A DNA stretch of 8,751 nt. It comes from Burkholderiales bacterium. Its GTDB lineage: Bacteria; Pseudomonadota; Gammaproteobacteria; Burkholderiales; Burkholderiaceae. Under the pieces are notes generated by a model, which did no database searches, had not been told where the DNA came from, and worked only from the letters and a program-made list of their open reading frames with translations. Of this stretch, positions 1 through 6,341 are shown piece after piece. The stretch lies in assembly GCA_903643055.1 (NCBI GenBank), contig CAHJWV010000080.1, positions 1 through 8,751 of the forward strand, written 5' to 3'. Made by a program: the position numbers and the translations under genes. Within the stretch, counting starts at the first letter, position 1, and each line of letters starts with the position of its first letter.

Positions 1-1041
1 GCCTTGCGTTTTCGCATCAGCTGCGCTGGAGACCATGCCGCTGATCGTGGCCGAGACGGTGGAGCCCAGCAGGTTCAACCCGATCACCGCGTACATCACC
101 CAGCCCTGCGTCGACAGGCCGAACAGCACATAGGCCAGCGTGCTCGAGCTCAGGCCCATGATCGCAAGCCGGGGCCCGCCAAATCGCGCCAACAGCGGCT
201 TCAGGAGGAAGCCTTGCACCACGACCGCCGACAAGCCCACAGCGAACAGCGACCAACCGTTTTCCATCGGCCCCCAGTCGAAACGGAAGCTGGTGTAAAG
301 CACCCAGGACGTGTGCATGATGAACTGCGCAAGGTTGCACAGCCCGACCACCGCGATCAACCCGCCCACGCCTTTGAGCTGGCCGAGCTTCATCAACGAA
401 GACACCGGGTTCGCCGAGCGCCAGCTGATCGGGCGGCGGCTATCGGGTGGCAAGGATTCGGGCAGAACGAAGTAGCCGTACAACAGATTGACCAGTGCCA
501 GCGTGCCGGCGACGAAGAACGGCAAGTGCACGTCATGGGCGCCAAGCAACCCGCCCATGACGGGGCCCAGGATGAAGCCCATTCCGAACATCGCGCCGAG
601 CTGGCCAAAGCGGCGCGAGCGGTCTTCGGGTGCTGTGATGTCAGCGACATAAGCATTGGCCACCGCTGCGTTGGCGAGCAAGGCGCCGCTGATCAGGCGA
701 ATCGCGACCAGCATCCAGAGCTGCGTGGCCATGGCGGTGGCAAAGAAGCTGAAGGCCAGGCCGCAAAAGCCCGTCAGCAGCACCGGCCGCCGGCCATAGC
801 GATCGGACAATGCCCCCATCACCGGCGAGCCGAAGAAGTTCGCAAACCCAAAACTGAAGGCCACGACGCCATACCAGAATGCCTGCTCGCCCCGATCACT
901 GGTGAAGCCGCCGACGATCGACGGCAGCACCGGAATGATCAGACCGATCGACACCATGTCGATCAGCACCGTCAGCAAGATGAAGCGCATCGCTGCAGGG
1001 CGGCCCGCTGGCGCGCTCGGCGGATCAAGAGACAAGGTCAC
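1..1041 (-). CDS. Tet-family MFS drug/H+ antiporter, C-terminus cut off by the window edge
   Basis: An inner-membrane exporter of the major facilitator superfamily, TCR/Tet branch, which would pump a small molecule out in exchange for protons. The frame stays open for 347 codons to the left edge without a stop; the family is about 400 residues, so the last one or two helices are missing. The GTG at 1041 is chosen because AAGGA lies six bases upstream; an ATG at 990 (residue 18) is the alternative and begins helix 1. Visible motifs are Asp28 in helix 1 (like TetA Asp15), motif A at 76-86 (GALSDRYGRRP), motif B around Arg115, and antiporter motif C at about 153-164 (GMGFILGPVMGG). Aligned from memory, the membrane aspartates of TetA(B) at 84 and 285 are both serine here, so tetracycline is a doubtful substrate. 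It lies 162 bases downstream of guaB on the same strand. Family confident; substrate unknown. Confidence 0.9.
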   Translation of the reverse strand, partial: MTLSLDPPSAPAGRPAAMRFILLTVLIDMVSIGLIIPVLPSIVGGFTSDRGEQAFWYGVVAFSFGFANFFGSPVMGALSDRYGRRPVLLTGFCGLAFSFFATAMATQLWMLVAIRLISGALLANAAVANAYVADITAPEDRSRRFGQLGAMFGMGFILGPVMGGLLGAHDVHLPFFVAGTLALVNLLYGYFVLPESLPPDSRRPISWRSANPVSSLMKLGQLKGVGGLIAVVGLCNLAQFIMHTSWVLYTSFRFDWGPMENGWSLFAVGLSAVVVQGFLLKPLLARFGGPRLAIMGLSSSTLAYVLFGLSTQGWVMYAVIGLNLLGSTVSATISGMVSSAADAKTQG

Positions 1042-1057
1042 ACCGATTCCTTACAAC

Positions 1058-1145
1058 GGTTGATGCAGTGAGGGCAAGCCGCTCCCAGCTGGGTGTCACA
1101 CACCATGGTTGATGCAGTAACGGGCCGAGCGCCGGGCCGCTCCCA
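1058..1145. repeat. Imperfect direct repeat between guaB and the MFS gene
   Basis: The 12-mer GGTTGATGCAGT occurs at 1058-1069 and again at 1107-1118, 49 bases apart. Each copy is followed by GCCGCTCCCA, at 1078-1087 and 1136-1145. The stretch between the two shared blocks is 8 bases in the first copy and 17 in the second. This is the layout of a duplicated intergenic repeat unit. The first copy lies in the likely leader of the MFS gene. The shared 12- and 10-mers are seen directly; that the unit recurs elsewhere in the genome is inference. Confidence 0.6.
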
Positions 1146-1152
1146 AGCCGGC

Positions 1153-1193
1153 CCGATCCCCTCGGGGGATCGGCCGACGTACCCGTCGGCCGA
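1153..1193 (-). terminator. Two overlapping GC-rich hairpins just downstream of guaB
   Basis: The segment at 1153-1173 folds as CCGATCCCC/GGGGATCGG around a three-base loop. The segment at 1170-1193 folds as a ten-pair stem (core CGGCCGACG/CGTCGGCCG) around the loop TACC. The two stems share 1170-1173, so they compete. A third pairing, CCCCTCGG at 1158-1165 with CCGAGGGG at 1190-1197, would enclose the second. They start about ten bases past the guaB stop codon, where a terminator or 3' mRNA-protecting structure is expected. No U-tract follows on the guaB strand, so this is not a textbook intrinsic terminator. A REP-like extragenic palindrome is equally possible. Confidence 0.45.
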
Positions 1194-1203
1194 GGGGCAC
1201 CAT

Positions 1204-2673
1204 CTACTCCATGCGGTAGTTGGGCGCTTCTTTGGTGATCTGCACATCATGCACATGGCTCTCGCGGATGCCGGCCGAGGTGATCTCGACGAACTCCGCC
1301 TTGTCGCGCATGTCTTCGATGCAGGCCGCGCCGCAATAGCCCATCGAAGCCCGCAGGCCGCCGGCCATCTGGAACACGATGCTGACCATCGAGCCTTTGT
1401 AAGGCACGCGGCCTTCGATGCCTTCGGGCACCAGCTTGTCGGCATTCGGGTTGGCGCCGGTGTTGTCTTGGAAGTAGCGGTCGGCGCTGCCTTGCTGCAT
1501 CGCGCCGATCGACCCCATGCCGCGATAGCTCTTGTAGCTGCGGCCCTGGAACAGCACGATCTCGCCCGGCGCCTCTTCGGTGCCGGCGAACATGCCGCCC
1601 ATCATCACCGTATAGGCGCCGGCGGCGATCGCCTTTGCGATGTCACCGGAATAGCGCACACCGCCATCGGCGATCAAAGGGACGCCCGAACCAGCCAAGG
1701 CCTTCGCCACGTTATCGATCGCGGTGATCTGCGGCACACCGACACCCGCCACGATGCGCGTCGTGCAGATCGAGCCCGGGCCGATGCCGACCTTCACGCC
1801 ATCGGCGCCAGCCTCGGCCAGCGCCAGTGCTGCCGCGCCGGTTGCGATGTTGCCGCCGATCACGTCGATCTGCGGATAGTTCTGCTTGACCCAGCGAACC
1901 CGCTCGATCACACCCGCGCTGTGGCCGTGGGCGGTATCGACCACGAGTGCATCGACGCCCGCCTTCACCAGCAGATCGACCCGCTCTTCGGTGCCCTCGC
2001 CGACGCCGACCGCGGCGCCCACGCGCAGCTTGCCGTGGGCATCACGCGCGGCGCTCGGGAAGTTGGTTTGCTTGGTGATGTCTTTCACCGTGAACAGGCC
2101 ACGCAGCTCGAAAGCGTCGTTGACGACGACCACGCGCTCAAGCTTGTGCTTGTGCATCAAGGCCTTGGCCTCAGCCAGCGTCGCGCCATCGCGCACCGTG
2201 ATCAGCCTTTCGCGCGGCGTCATGATCTCGCGCACCGGAATGTCCATGCGCGTCTCGAAGCGCAGGTCGCGGCCGGTCACGATGCCAACGACCTTGCCTT
2301 CTTCTAGCACCGGGAAGCCCGAGATGCCGTGCTGGCGCGACAGCTGGATGACGTCGCGCACCGGCACGCCCGGCGAAATGGTGATCGGGTCGCGCAGCAC
2401 GCCCGATTCATAGCGCTTCACACGCGCCACTTCAGCCGCCTGCTGCTTGGGCGTGAGGTTCTTGTGAACAATCCCGATGCCACCTTCCTGCGCGATGGCA
2501 ATCGCCAGTCGCGCTTCGGTCACGGTGTCCATTGCAGCGGACACCAGCGGAAGGTTCAGGCGGATATTTCGGGAGAACTGTGTGGCCAACGAGGTATCTC
2601 GAGGCAACACTTGGGAGAAAGCAGGCACCAGCAACACATCGTCGAAGGTAAGCGCTTTGCCTAAAAGGCGCAT
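1204..2673 (-). CDS. guaB: Inosine-5'-monophosphate dehydrogenase
   Basis: Catalyses the NAD-dependent oxidation of IMP to XMP, the first committed step of GMP synthesis, in the cytoplasm. The 489-residue product has the usual bacterial GuaB length. An N-terminal TIM-barrel part (1-90, with DDVLLVP at 11-17) is followed by a CBS pair at about 95-205 and then the rest of the barrel. The active-site loop [11 protein letters not shown] carries catalytic Cys303. The phosphate-binding ADGGVR is at 335-340, the GMGSIGAM segment at 385-392, and the mobile-flap Arg399-Tyr400 follows. The ATG at 2673 is preceded by AGGAG seven bases upstream and matches the family N-terminus; the frame extends upstream, but that part looks unlike GuaB. 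In many Burkholderiales guaA follows guaB; here the next gene is an MFS exporter. Divergent from the DUF4124 gene. Confidence 0.98.
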   Translation of the reverse strand: MRLLGKALTFDDVLLVPAFSQVLPRDTSLATQFSRNIRLNLPLVSAAMDTVTEARLAIAIAQEGGIGIVHKNLTPKQQAAEVARVKRYESGVLRDPITISPGVPVRDVIQLSRQHGISGFPVLEEGKVVGIVTGRDLRFETRMDIPVREIMTPRERLITVRDGATLAEAKALMHKHKLERVVVVNDAFELRGLFTVKDITKQTNFPSAARDAHGKLRVGAAVGVGEGTEERVDLLVKAGVDALVVDTAHGHSAGVIERVRWVKQNYPQIDVIGGNIATGAAALALAEAGADGVKVGIGPGSICTTRIVAGVGVPQITAIDNVAKALAGSGVPLIADGGVRYSGDIAKAIAAGAYTVMMGGMFAGTEEAPGEIVLFQGRSYKSYRGMGSIGAMQQGSADRYFQDNTGANPNADKLVPEGIEGRVPYKGSMVSIVFQMAGGLRASMGYCGAACIEDMRDKAEFVEITSAGIRESHVHDVQITKEAPNYRME

Positions 2674-2698
2674 GAGGAAGCTCCTGACGCAAAAGCGG

Positions 2699-2704
2699 AT
2701 TATA
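2699..2704 (-). promoter_or_regulatory. guaB -10 box (perfect TATAAT)
   Basis: On the minus strand, TATAAT lies 25 bases before the guaB ATG. Transcription would start near 2692 and leave a leader of about 19 bases containing the AGGAG ribosome-binding site. The best -35 match (ATGCCA, minus strand of 2724-2729) fits four of six consensus bases at a long 19-base spacing, so only the -10 box is called with confidence. A leader this short leaves little room for a riboswitch. Confidence 0.65.
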
Positions 2705-2879
2705 GGGACGGCTGCATCACCTCTGGCATGGCGCCTTGCACGGCGACCCGCGCTCATATTCCAGGCCTCAGAACACGAGACCAGCGGAGTCGCCTTTGCG
2801 CAAATTAAAGACACAGTCAATCCAGGCCACCAACGCGATCGCCCATCGAACAAAACCTGACACATTCACCACGCGGCAA

Positions 2880-2908
2880 TTTCCAGGCAGGGGCCTCGGC
2901 ACTACACT
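2880..2908 (+). promoter_or_regulatory. Probable promoter of the DUF4124 gene, suggesting a leaderless mRNA
   Basis: TTTCCA at 2880-2885 (four of six to TTGACA) and TACACT at 2903-2908 (four of six to TATAAT) are separated by exactly 17 bases. The expected transcription start, six or seven bases past the -10 box, falls at 2914-2915, which is the A of the ATG start codon. No Shine-Dalgarno sequence lies within 15 bases of that ATG. Both boxes are weak, so the call rests on spacing and position. Confidence 0.4.
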
Positions 2909-2914
2909 TTGCAG

Positions 2915-3445
2915 ATGACCATCTCTTTCTCTCGACACACGGTGCGGCTCAGCGCTCTCGCGCTTGGAGTCTTGTTGACCCTCGGCGTAGGCACATCTGC
3001 CTGGGCGCAGTGGAAATGGAAAGACAAGACCGGCCGCGTTCAATACAGCGACCTTCCCCCGCCTTCGTCGGTGGGTGAACAGGACATTCTTCAACGCCCG
3101 GCAGGCAGCCAACGCGCTGCGCCTTCGTCGGCTTCAGCCAGCCAGGCACCCGCTACCGCAGCGCCGATCGCCAGCGGCCCGGCCAATGGTGCCGAACCCG
3201 AACTCGAAGCCAAGCGCCGCAAGGCCGAGCAGGAAGAAGCGGCCAAGCGCAAGGCCGAAGAAGACAAGGTGAAGACGGCCAAGGCCGACAACTGCCAACG
3301 CGCGAAGGCACAGTTGCGCACGCTCGATGAAGGCATGCGCATGGCACGCGTCAATGAAAAAGGCGAGCGCGAGATCCTCGACGACAAGGCCCGTGCCGAT
3401 GAAAGCCAGCGCGCTCGCGACATCGTCAATTCAGACTGCAAATAA
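2915..3445 (+). CDS. Secreted DUF4124-domain protein of unknown function
   Basis: A 176-residue exported protein with no assigned biochemical role. Residues 1-31 form a Sec signal peptide: basic start, hydrophobic stretch LSALALGVLLTLGVG at 12-26, and cleavage site AWA before Gln32. The mature N-terminus carries the DUF4124 signature WKWKDKTGRVQYSDLPP (33-49). An Ala/Pro/Ser-rich linker (about 63-95) leads to a highly charged, probably helical Lys/Glu/Ala segment (97-125). The C-terminal part holds two cysteines, Cys127 and Cys175, that could pair in the periplasm. The ATG at 2915 is preferred over an in-frame TTG at 2909, because it starts a normal signal peptide and matches the inferred transcription start. 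There is no Shine-Dalgarno. Divergent from guaB with about 240 bases between; convergent with rnfH. A small envelope protein is inferred; function unknown. Confidence 0.9.
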   Translation: MTISFSRHTVRLSALALGVLLTLGVGTSAWAQWKWKDKTGRVQYSDLPPPSSVGEQDILQRPAGSQRAAPSSASASQAPATAAPIASGPANGAEPELEAKRRKAEQEEAAKRKAEEDKVKTAKADNCQRAKAQLRTLDEGMRMARVNEKGEREILDDKARADESQRARDIVNSDCK

Positions 3446-3449
3446 GCCG

Positions 3450-3475
3450 GGCACGGGCTGCGTCGCACCCGTGCC
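3450..3475 (+). terminator. Hairpin directly after the DUF4124 gene
   Basis: GGCACGGG at 3450-3457 pairs perfectly with CCCGTGCC at 3468-3475 across a ten-base loop that can form three more pairs. It begins five bases after the stop codon. A second small hairpin (GGCACC/GGTGCC, 3495-3511) follows. Neither has a T-tract on the plus strand, so this may stabilise the 3' end or assist factor-dependent termination. Confidence 0.4.
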
Positions 3476-3548
3476 ACGCAGCAGGCTCGAACAAGGCACC
3501 CGAGCGGTGCCGCATGACCCCAAGCCCACCAAGCCGGTTTCAAACGCC

Positions 3549-3577
3549 CTGCATCGGCTAACACGCTGCCGATGCGG
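3549..3577. terminator. Hairpin between the convergent DUF4124 and rnfH genes
   Basis: GCATCGGC at 3551-3558 and GCCGATGC at 3568-3575 form an eight-pair stem with a nine-base loop, extendable by one wobble and one C-G pair. On the plus strand it is followed after about ten bases by the T-rich GTTCTTTG. It sits midway in the 188-base gap between two converging genes, where a shared bidirectional terminator would be placed. The weak T-tract keeps confidence low. Confidence 0.4.
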
Positions 3578-3633
3578 ATCACGTTCTTTGATTCAATTCG
3601 CCCCGCCTCAAGTCTGGCGTCACTTCAGCGCCC

Positions 3634-3999
3634 TCAACGCTTGAGCTGCTGACTGCGCCGAGGCTCTTTCGGCGCCACAGGCCGGGCCTTGCGGTGCGTC
3701 TGATACCGCTGGCGCCGCGCTTCTTTCGGGTCCACCCGCAAAGGCCGATAGATCTCGATGCGGTCGGCGGCTCTGACGCATTCATCGATCGTTCGGGCAT
3801 GGCCCCAAACGCCCAGCTTGAGCGTCGTCAGATCCAGCTCCGCATGCAGCAACAGCACCTCGCTCGCCTGCAGAGCTTCGCCGATCGAACAGCCCTGCAC
3901 AACCATGAGGGTACGCCGCCACACGATGCCGGCCTGTGGGCTGTAAGCCACCTCGACCGGAATCAAACCCGCCGTGAAAGGCGCTTCATCGAGAACCAT
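3634..3999 (-). CDS. rnfH: RnfH/RatB family beta-grasp protein
   Basis: A 121-residue member of the RnfH (UPF0125) family, small cytoplasmic proteins with a ubiquitin-like beta-grasp fold. In E. coli the homologue (RatB/YfjF) is encoded next to ratA, as here; its biochemical role is not settled. The family core VEVAY is at 15-19 and the hallmark DRIEIYRPLRVDPKEARRQR at 79-98. It ends in a basic tail (99-121) rich in Arg, Lys and Pro. The ATG at 3999 gives a 14-residue extension before the core, slightly longer than in E. coli. It overlaps the end of ratA by 14 bases, with an AGG four bases upstream inside ratA, which implies translational coupling. An in-frame TTG near 3966 is a less likely start. 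Despite the name, no rnf electron-transport genes are present. Confidence 0.93.
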   Translation of the reverse strand: MVLDEAPFTAGLIPVEVAYSPQAGIVWRRTLMVVQGCSIGEALQASEVLLLHAELDLTTLKLGVWGHARTIDECVRAADRIEIYRPLRVDPKEARRQRYQTHRKARPVAPKEPRRSQQLKR

Positions 4000-4441
4000 A
4001 GACCTGCTCGGCGCGTTTGACAAAGGCATCGACCAGCGTGTTGGCCACCCGATCGAAGACCGGGCTGAGCACAAGCTCGAGCGCAAGATTCGAGAAGGCA
4101 TAGCGCATCTCGAACTCGATCTTGCAAGCCTTCACCGGCTCGTCGCCTTGAGTCGGCAAGGGCTTGAAAAGCCAGGAGCCCTCGAGCATCGAGAAGGGCC
4201 CGTCGACCAGTTGGACCGTCACGCTTTCGCCGGGCACATGGGTGTTGCGGGTGGTGAACGCGTGACGCACACCGGCGTAGACGAGATGCAGCCGAGCCGT
4301 CATGCCGCGTTCATCCTGCGCCAGGATGTCGGTGCGTTCGCACCAGGGCAGGAATTGCGGATAGTCGGTGACACCGGTGACCAGGCGGTACATCTCTTCG
4401 CTCGAATACCAGAGCAGGACTGACTTTTTGACGTGCTTCAT
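3986..4441 (-). CDS. ratA: RatA-type START-like, coenzyme Q-binding protein
   Basis: A 151-residue SRPBCC/START-fold protein of the polyketide-cyclase/COQ10 family. Coq10-type relatives bind ubiquinone and support respiration. The E. coli protein RatA was also described as a toxin that binds the 50S subunit and blocks 70S formation, but the toxin label is disputed. Diagnostic stretches are MKHVKKSV at the start, the [15 protein letters not shown] segment (26-40), [10 protein letters not shown] (57-66) and VDGPF with LEGSW (79-90). The C-terminal helix reads [22 protein letters not shown] (128-149). The ATG at 4441 matches the family start; upstream in-frame codons look like non-coding sequence. 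It is divergent from smpB and overlaps rnfH, the same arrangement as in E. coli. No clear Shine-Dalgarno; a -10 box lies only 12-17 bases upstream. Whether it is toxic or a ubiquinone chaperone cannot be decided from sequence. Confidence 0.95.
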   Translation of the reverse strand: MKHVKKSVLLWYSSEEMYRLVTGVTDYPQFLPWCERTDILAQDERGMTARLHLVYAGVRHAFTTRNTHVPGESVTVQLVDGPFSMLEGSWLFKPLPTQGDEPVKACKIEFEMRYAFSNLALELVLSPVFDRVANTLVDAFVKRAEQVYGSR

Positions 4442-4459
4442 ACAATGCGTGGATTGTAT
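4440..4459. promoter_or_regulatory. Divergent ratA/smpB promoter: inverted repeat with face-to-face -10 boxes
   Basis: ATACAAT (4440-4446) and ATTGTAT (4453-4459) form a perfect inverted repeat with a six-base spacer. Each arm contains TACAAT, five of six to the -10 consensus: plus strand 4441-4446 for smpB and minus strand 4458-4453 for ratA. The ratA box would start transcription about five bases before its ATG. The smpB box would give a leader of about 36 bases with no Shine-Dalgarno. For smpB, CTGACT at 4420-4425 is a weak -35 at 15-base spacing; no convincing -35 is seen for ratA. The repeat also overlaps the ratA start codon and could instead be a regulator site. Confidence 0.5.
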
Positions 4460-4488
4460 TGAGCGACCACGCCCCAACGTCCCACCCT

Positions 4489-4953
4489 ATGTCGATTGCA
4501 GAAAACCGCCGCGCCCGTTTTGATTACCACCTCGAAGAGCGCTACGAGGCCGGCATGGTGCTGCACGGCTGGGAGATCAAGGCCATTCGCGCAGGCCAGG
4601 TGCAGCTCACCGACGGCTATGTGCTGATTCGCAATGGCGAACTCTTTTTGATCGGCTGCCGCATCAACGCATTGCGCAGCGCATCGACCCACGTCAGCCC
4701 CGAAGCCGAGCGCACGAAGAAGCTGTTGATGCACAAGGAAGAGATCAAGCGGCTGATCGGCAAGGTGGAGCAAAAAGGCTTCACGCTGGTCCCGCTCGAC
4801 CTCCATTACAAAGGCGGCCGGGTGAAAGCCGAGATTGCACTGGCCAAAGGCAAGGCCGAGCACGACAAGCGCAACACCGAAAAACAACGCGACTGGGACC
4901 GGGAAAAGGGCCGGCTGATGAGACATAAAGTCTCATCGGGTCCGAAGGACTGA
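4489..4953 (+). CDS. smpB: SsrA-binding protein (trans-translation)
   Basis: Binds tmRNA and delivers it to stalled ribosomes, with its C-terminal tail reading the empty mRNA channel, so that stalled peptides are tagged for degradation. The 154-residue product has the normal length. An OB-fold core opens with [18 protein letters not shown] (5-22) and includes [10 protein letters not shown] (27-36), [12 protein letters not shown] (43-54) and the [12 protein letters not shown] segment (75-86). The basic tail [20 protein letters not shown] is at 120-139, followed by KGRLMR. The ATG at 4489 fits the family start; an upstream in-frame TTG at 4459 lies inside the promoter and is rejected. The bases before the ATG are pyrimidine-rich with no Shine-Dalgarno, which is unusual for so abundant a factor. 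The tmRNA gene ssrA is not in the window. Residues 147-154 extend past the usual family end and coincide with a hairpin. Confidence 0.98.
   Translation: MSIAENRRARFDYHLEERYEAGMVLHGWEIKAIRAGQVQLTDGYVLIRNGELFLIGCRINALRSASTHVSPEAERTKKLLMHKEEIKRLIGKVEQKGFTLVPLDLHYKGGRVKAEIALAKGKAEHDKRNTEKQRDWDREKGRLMRHKVSSGPKD
4915..4939 (+). other. Hairpin inside the 3' end of smpB
   Basis: GATGAGAC at 4917-4924 and GTCTCATC at 4930-4937 are perfectly complementary around the five-base loop ATAAA. A wobble and a C-G pair extend the stem to ten. It lies in the last 13 codons of smpB, before the TGA at 4951-4953, so coding sequence is constrained to form it. It may be part of an mRNA 3'-end structure; no T-tract follows. 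Confidence 0.55.
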
Positions 4954-4993
4954 CTCGCGCAGCGAGGCACGGCCCTTTCGCCGTCAGGCAAAA

Positions 4994-5021
4994 GCCGGCT
5001 GATGACACAGAAATCTCACCG
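4994..5021 (+). repeat. Degenerate copy of the smpB 3' end, after the stop codon
   Basis: This stretch matches 4910-4938 at 25 of 29 aligned columns, including the identical 12-mer GCCGGCTGATGA, with one single-base gap. The offset is 84 bases, exactly 28 codons, so the copy starts in the smpB reading frame and again encodes Arg-Leu-Met. The frame after the smpB stop has no further stop up to the end of metC at 5063. The copy has lost the perfect hairpin of the original. The GCCGGCTGA block is also complementary to TCAGCCGGC at 5063-5071, at the metC 3' end. Confidence 0.5.
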
Positions 5022-5062
5022 CACCTGCGGCGCTGAGCCACAAGCTGACCGCCCGGTGACCG

Positions 5063-6337
5063 TCAGCCGGCCAGCGCTTCCAGCGCCTGCTGGCAATCGG
5101 CAATCAGATCGCCGGCCGCTTCGAGGCCGACCGAGAAGCGGATCAGCGTGCCTTTGAAAGCCGCCTGATTGCGGATCACGGCCAAGTCGTAAGGCACCAC
5201 CAAGCTCACCGGGCCGCCCCAGGAATAGCCGATCTTGAAGAGCTTCAGCGCATCCACAAAGGCGTTCACCTGCTGGGCGCTGTAGCGCTCGTTGAAGACC
5301 ACCGAGAACAAGCCGGCCGCGCGGGTGCATTGACGCGCCCAGTGGCCGTGCCCCGGTGAGCCGACCAGCGCGGGGTGCAGCACCTGAACGACCTCCGCGC
5401 GGCGCGACCACCATGTTGCCAAGGCACGCGCTGCTGCGTCGTGAGCGTCATAGCGCAGCGCAAGCGTCGGCAACGAGCGCAGCACCAGCTCGACATCGTT
5501 CGCGCCGACGCCCCAGCCCATGCGCATGTGGCAAAACTTGAGCTTCAGGTGCAAGGCTTCATCGCGCGTCGTCACCGAGCCCATCAACACATCCGCGCCC
5601 CCCGAGGGGTATTTCGTCAGCGCGTGGATCGAAACATCGACACCCAACACGCCTTCCGGGTCGGTACCCGTCGGCTCGCGGCCCGGCGCGAGATCGAAGG
5701 GGTTGAACGCAATGCCAGCACCCCAGGTGTTGTCGAGCGCGACGACGACACGGTGCTGGCGGCAGGCTCGCACCAGCGCCACCAGATCCGGAAATTCCAT
5801 CGTCACCGAACCCGGAGCCTCCAGCCAGACCAGCCGGGTCTCGGGCCGGATCGTCTCGGCCAAGCCGCGTGCATCCATCGGATCGTAGAAGCGATGGGTG
5901 ATGCCGAAGCCCGCCAGTTCATGGCGAGCCAGCTCTTTGCCCGGGCCGTAGGCGTTGTCGGGGATCAAGACCTCGTCGCCCTGCTTCAGCAAGGCCATGT
6001 CGACCAGCGTGATCGCCGACAGGCCGCTCGGGGTCAACAAGGTCTGCAGGCCGCCTTCGAGCGCGGCGAGGCGCTCTTCCAGCGTGAAAGTGGTCGGCGT
6101 GCCGTGCAGCCCGTAGGTGTATCCGGTCTTGTCTTTCCAGGTGCGGGCATTCAGCGCCGACGTGTTGGCGAAGATGACGGTCGACGCCTTGTGAACGCCC
6201 GGCGCCACGGCATCGAAGCCCTGCGGCGGCACGTAAGGGTGATGAATCAACGCGGTGCGCTGAGCCAGCGCCGGCGATTCCAGGGCGGTCGATCGAGAAT
6301 CGACGGGCTGCGAATGATCGGTGCGCGATGAATCCAT
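5063..6337 (-). CDS. metC: Cystathionine beta-lyase (PLP-dependent)
   Basis: Cleaves cystathionine to homocysteine, pyruvate and ammonia in methionine synthesis; a cytoplasmic Cys/Met-metabolism PLP enzyme. The product has 424 residues, a little longer than E. coli MetC because of a loose N-terminal stretch (1-30). Visible features are YTYGLHGTPTT (73-83) at the substrate/phosphate site, SGLSAITLV (104-112), EAPGSVTMEFPD (173-184), the cofactor-binding Asp202 in ALDNTWGAG, and the Schiff-base Lys242 in HALTKYPSGGADVLMGS. The C-terminus RFSVGLEAAGDLI (400-412) is typical. EAPGSVTMEFPD resembles MetC more than MetB or MegL, though side activities cannot be excluded. The ATG at 6337 is four bases after the rimO stop; the codon just before it is GTG, an equally possible start. 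Translation probably couples to rimO. It converges on smpB. Confidence 0.93.
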   Translation of the reverse strand: MDSSRTDHSQPVDSRSTALESPALAQRTALIHHPYVPPQGFDAVAPGVHKASTVIFANTSALNARTWKDKTGYTYGLHGTPTTFTLEERLAALEGGLQTLLTPSGLSAITLVDMALLKQGDEVLIPDNAYGPGKELARHELAGFGITHRFYDPMDARGLAETIRPETRLVWLEAPGSVTMEFPDLVALVRACRQHRVVVALDNTWGAGIAFNPFDLAPGREPTGTDPEGVLGVDVSIHALTKYPSGGADVLMGSVTTRDEALHLKLKFCHMRMGWGVGANDVELVLRSLPTLALRYDAHDAAARALATWWSRRAEVVQVLHPALVGSPGHGHWARQCTRAAGLFSVVFNERYSAQQVNAFVDALKLFKIGYSWGGPVSLVVPYDLAVIRNQAAFKGTLIRFSVGLEAAGDLIADCQQALEALAG

Positions 6338-6341
6338 CACC

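Noticed and set aside
1042..1062. Promoter for the MFS gene made of TTGCCC and TGTAAG
   Set aside because: The -10 candidate overlaps the ribosome-binding site, so a transcript from it would lack the Shine-Dalgarno; each box matches only four of six.
4..1071. Plus-strand open frame (355 codons) opposite the MFS gene
   Set aside because: Low-complexity Arg/Gln/His-rich product; the minus strand reads a continuous MFS protein with motifs A, B and C.
1093..2307. Plus-strand open frame (404 codons) opposite guaB
   Set aside because: Same antisense artefact: composition rich in His, Arg and Asp, no recognisable motif, and guaB on the other strand is certain.
2674..2865. Longer guaB reading frame starting upstream at 2865
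   Set aside because: The extension does not resemble GuaB and crosses the TATAAT promoter; the ATG at 2673 has an AGGAG site and the family N-terminus.
2909..2914. TTG at 2909 as start of the DUF4124 gene
   Set aside because: It adds only two residues, has no Shine-Dalgarno, and lies upstream of the inferred transcription start; the ATG at 2915 is better.
3634..4441. A new toxin-antitoxin system
   Set aside because: ratA and rnfH are widespread chromosomal genes in this same position in other proteobacteria; the toxin interpretation is disputed and nothing here is new.
4459..4488. TTG at 4459 as start of smpB
   Set aside because: It falls in the divergent promoter repeat and would add ten residues absent from the SmpB family.
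5375..6331. Plus-strand open frame (318 codons) opposite metC
   Set aside because: Antisense to metC, which has its catalytic Lys and cofactor Asp in place.
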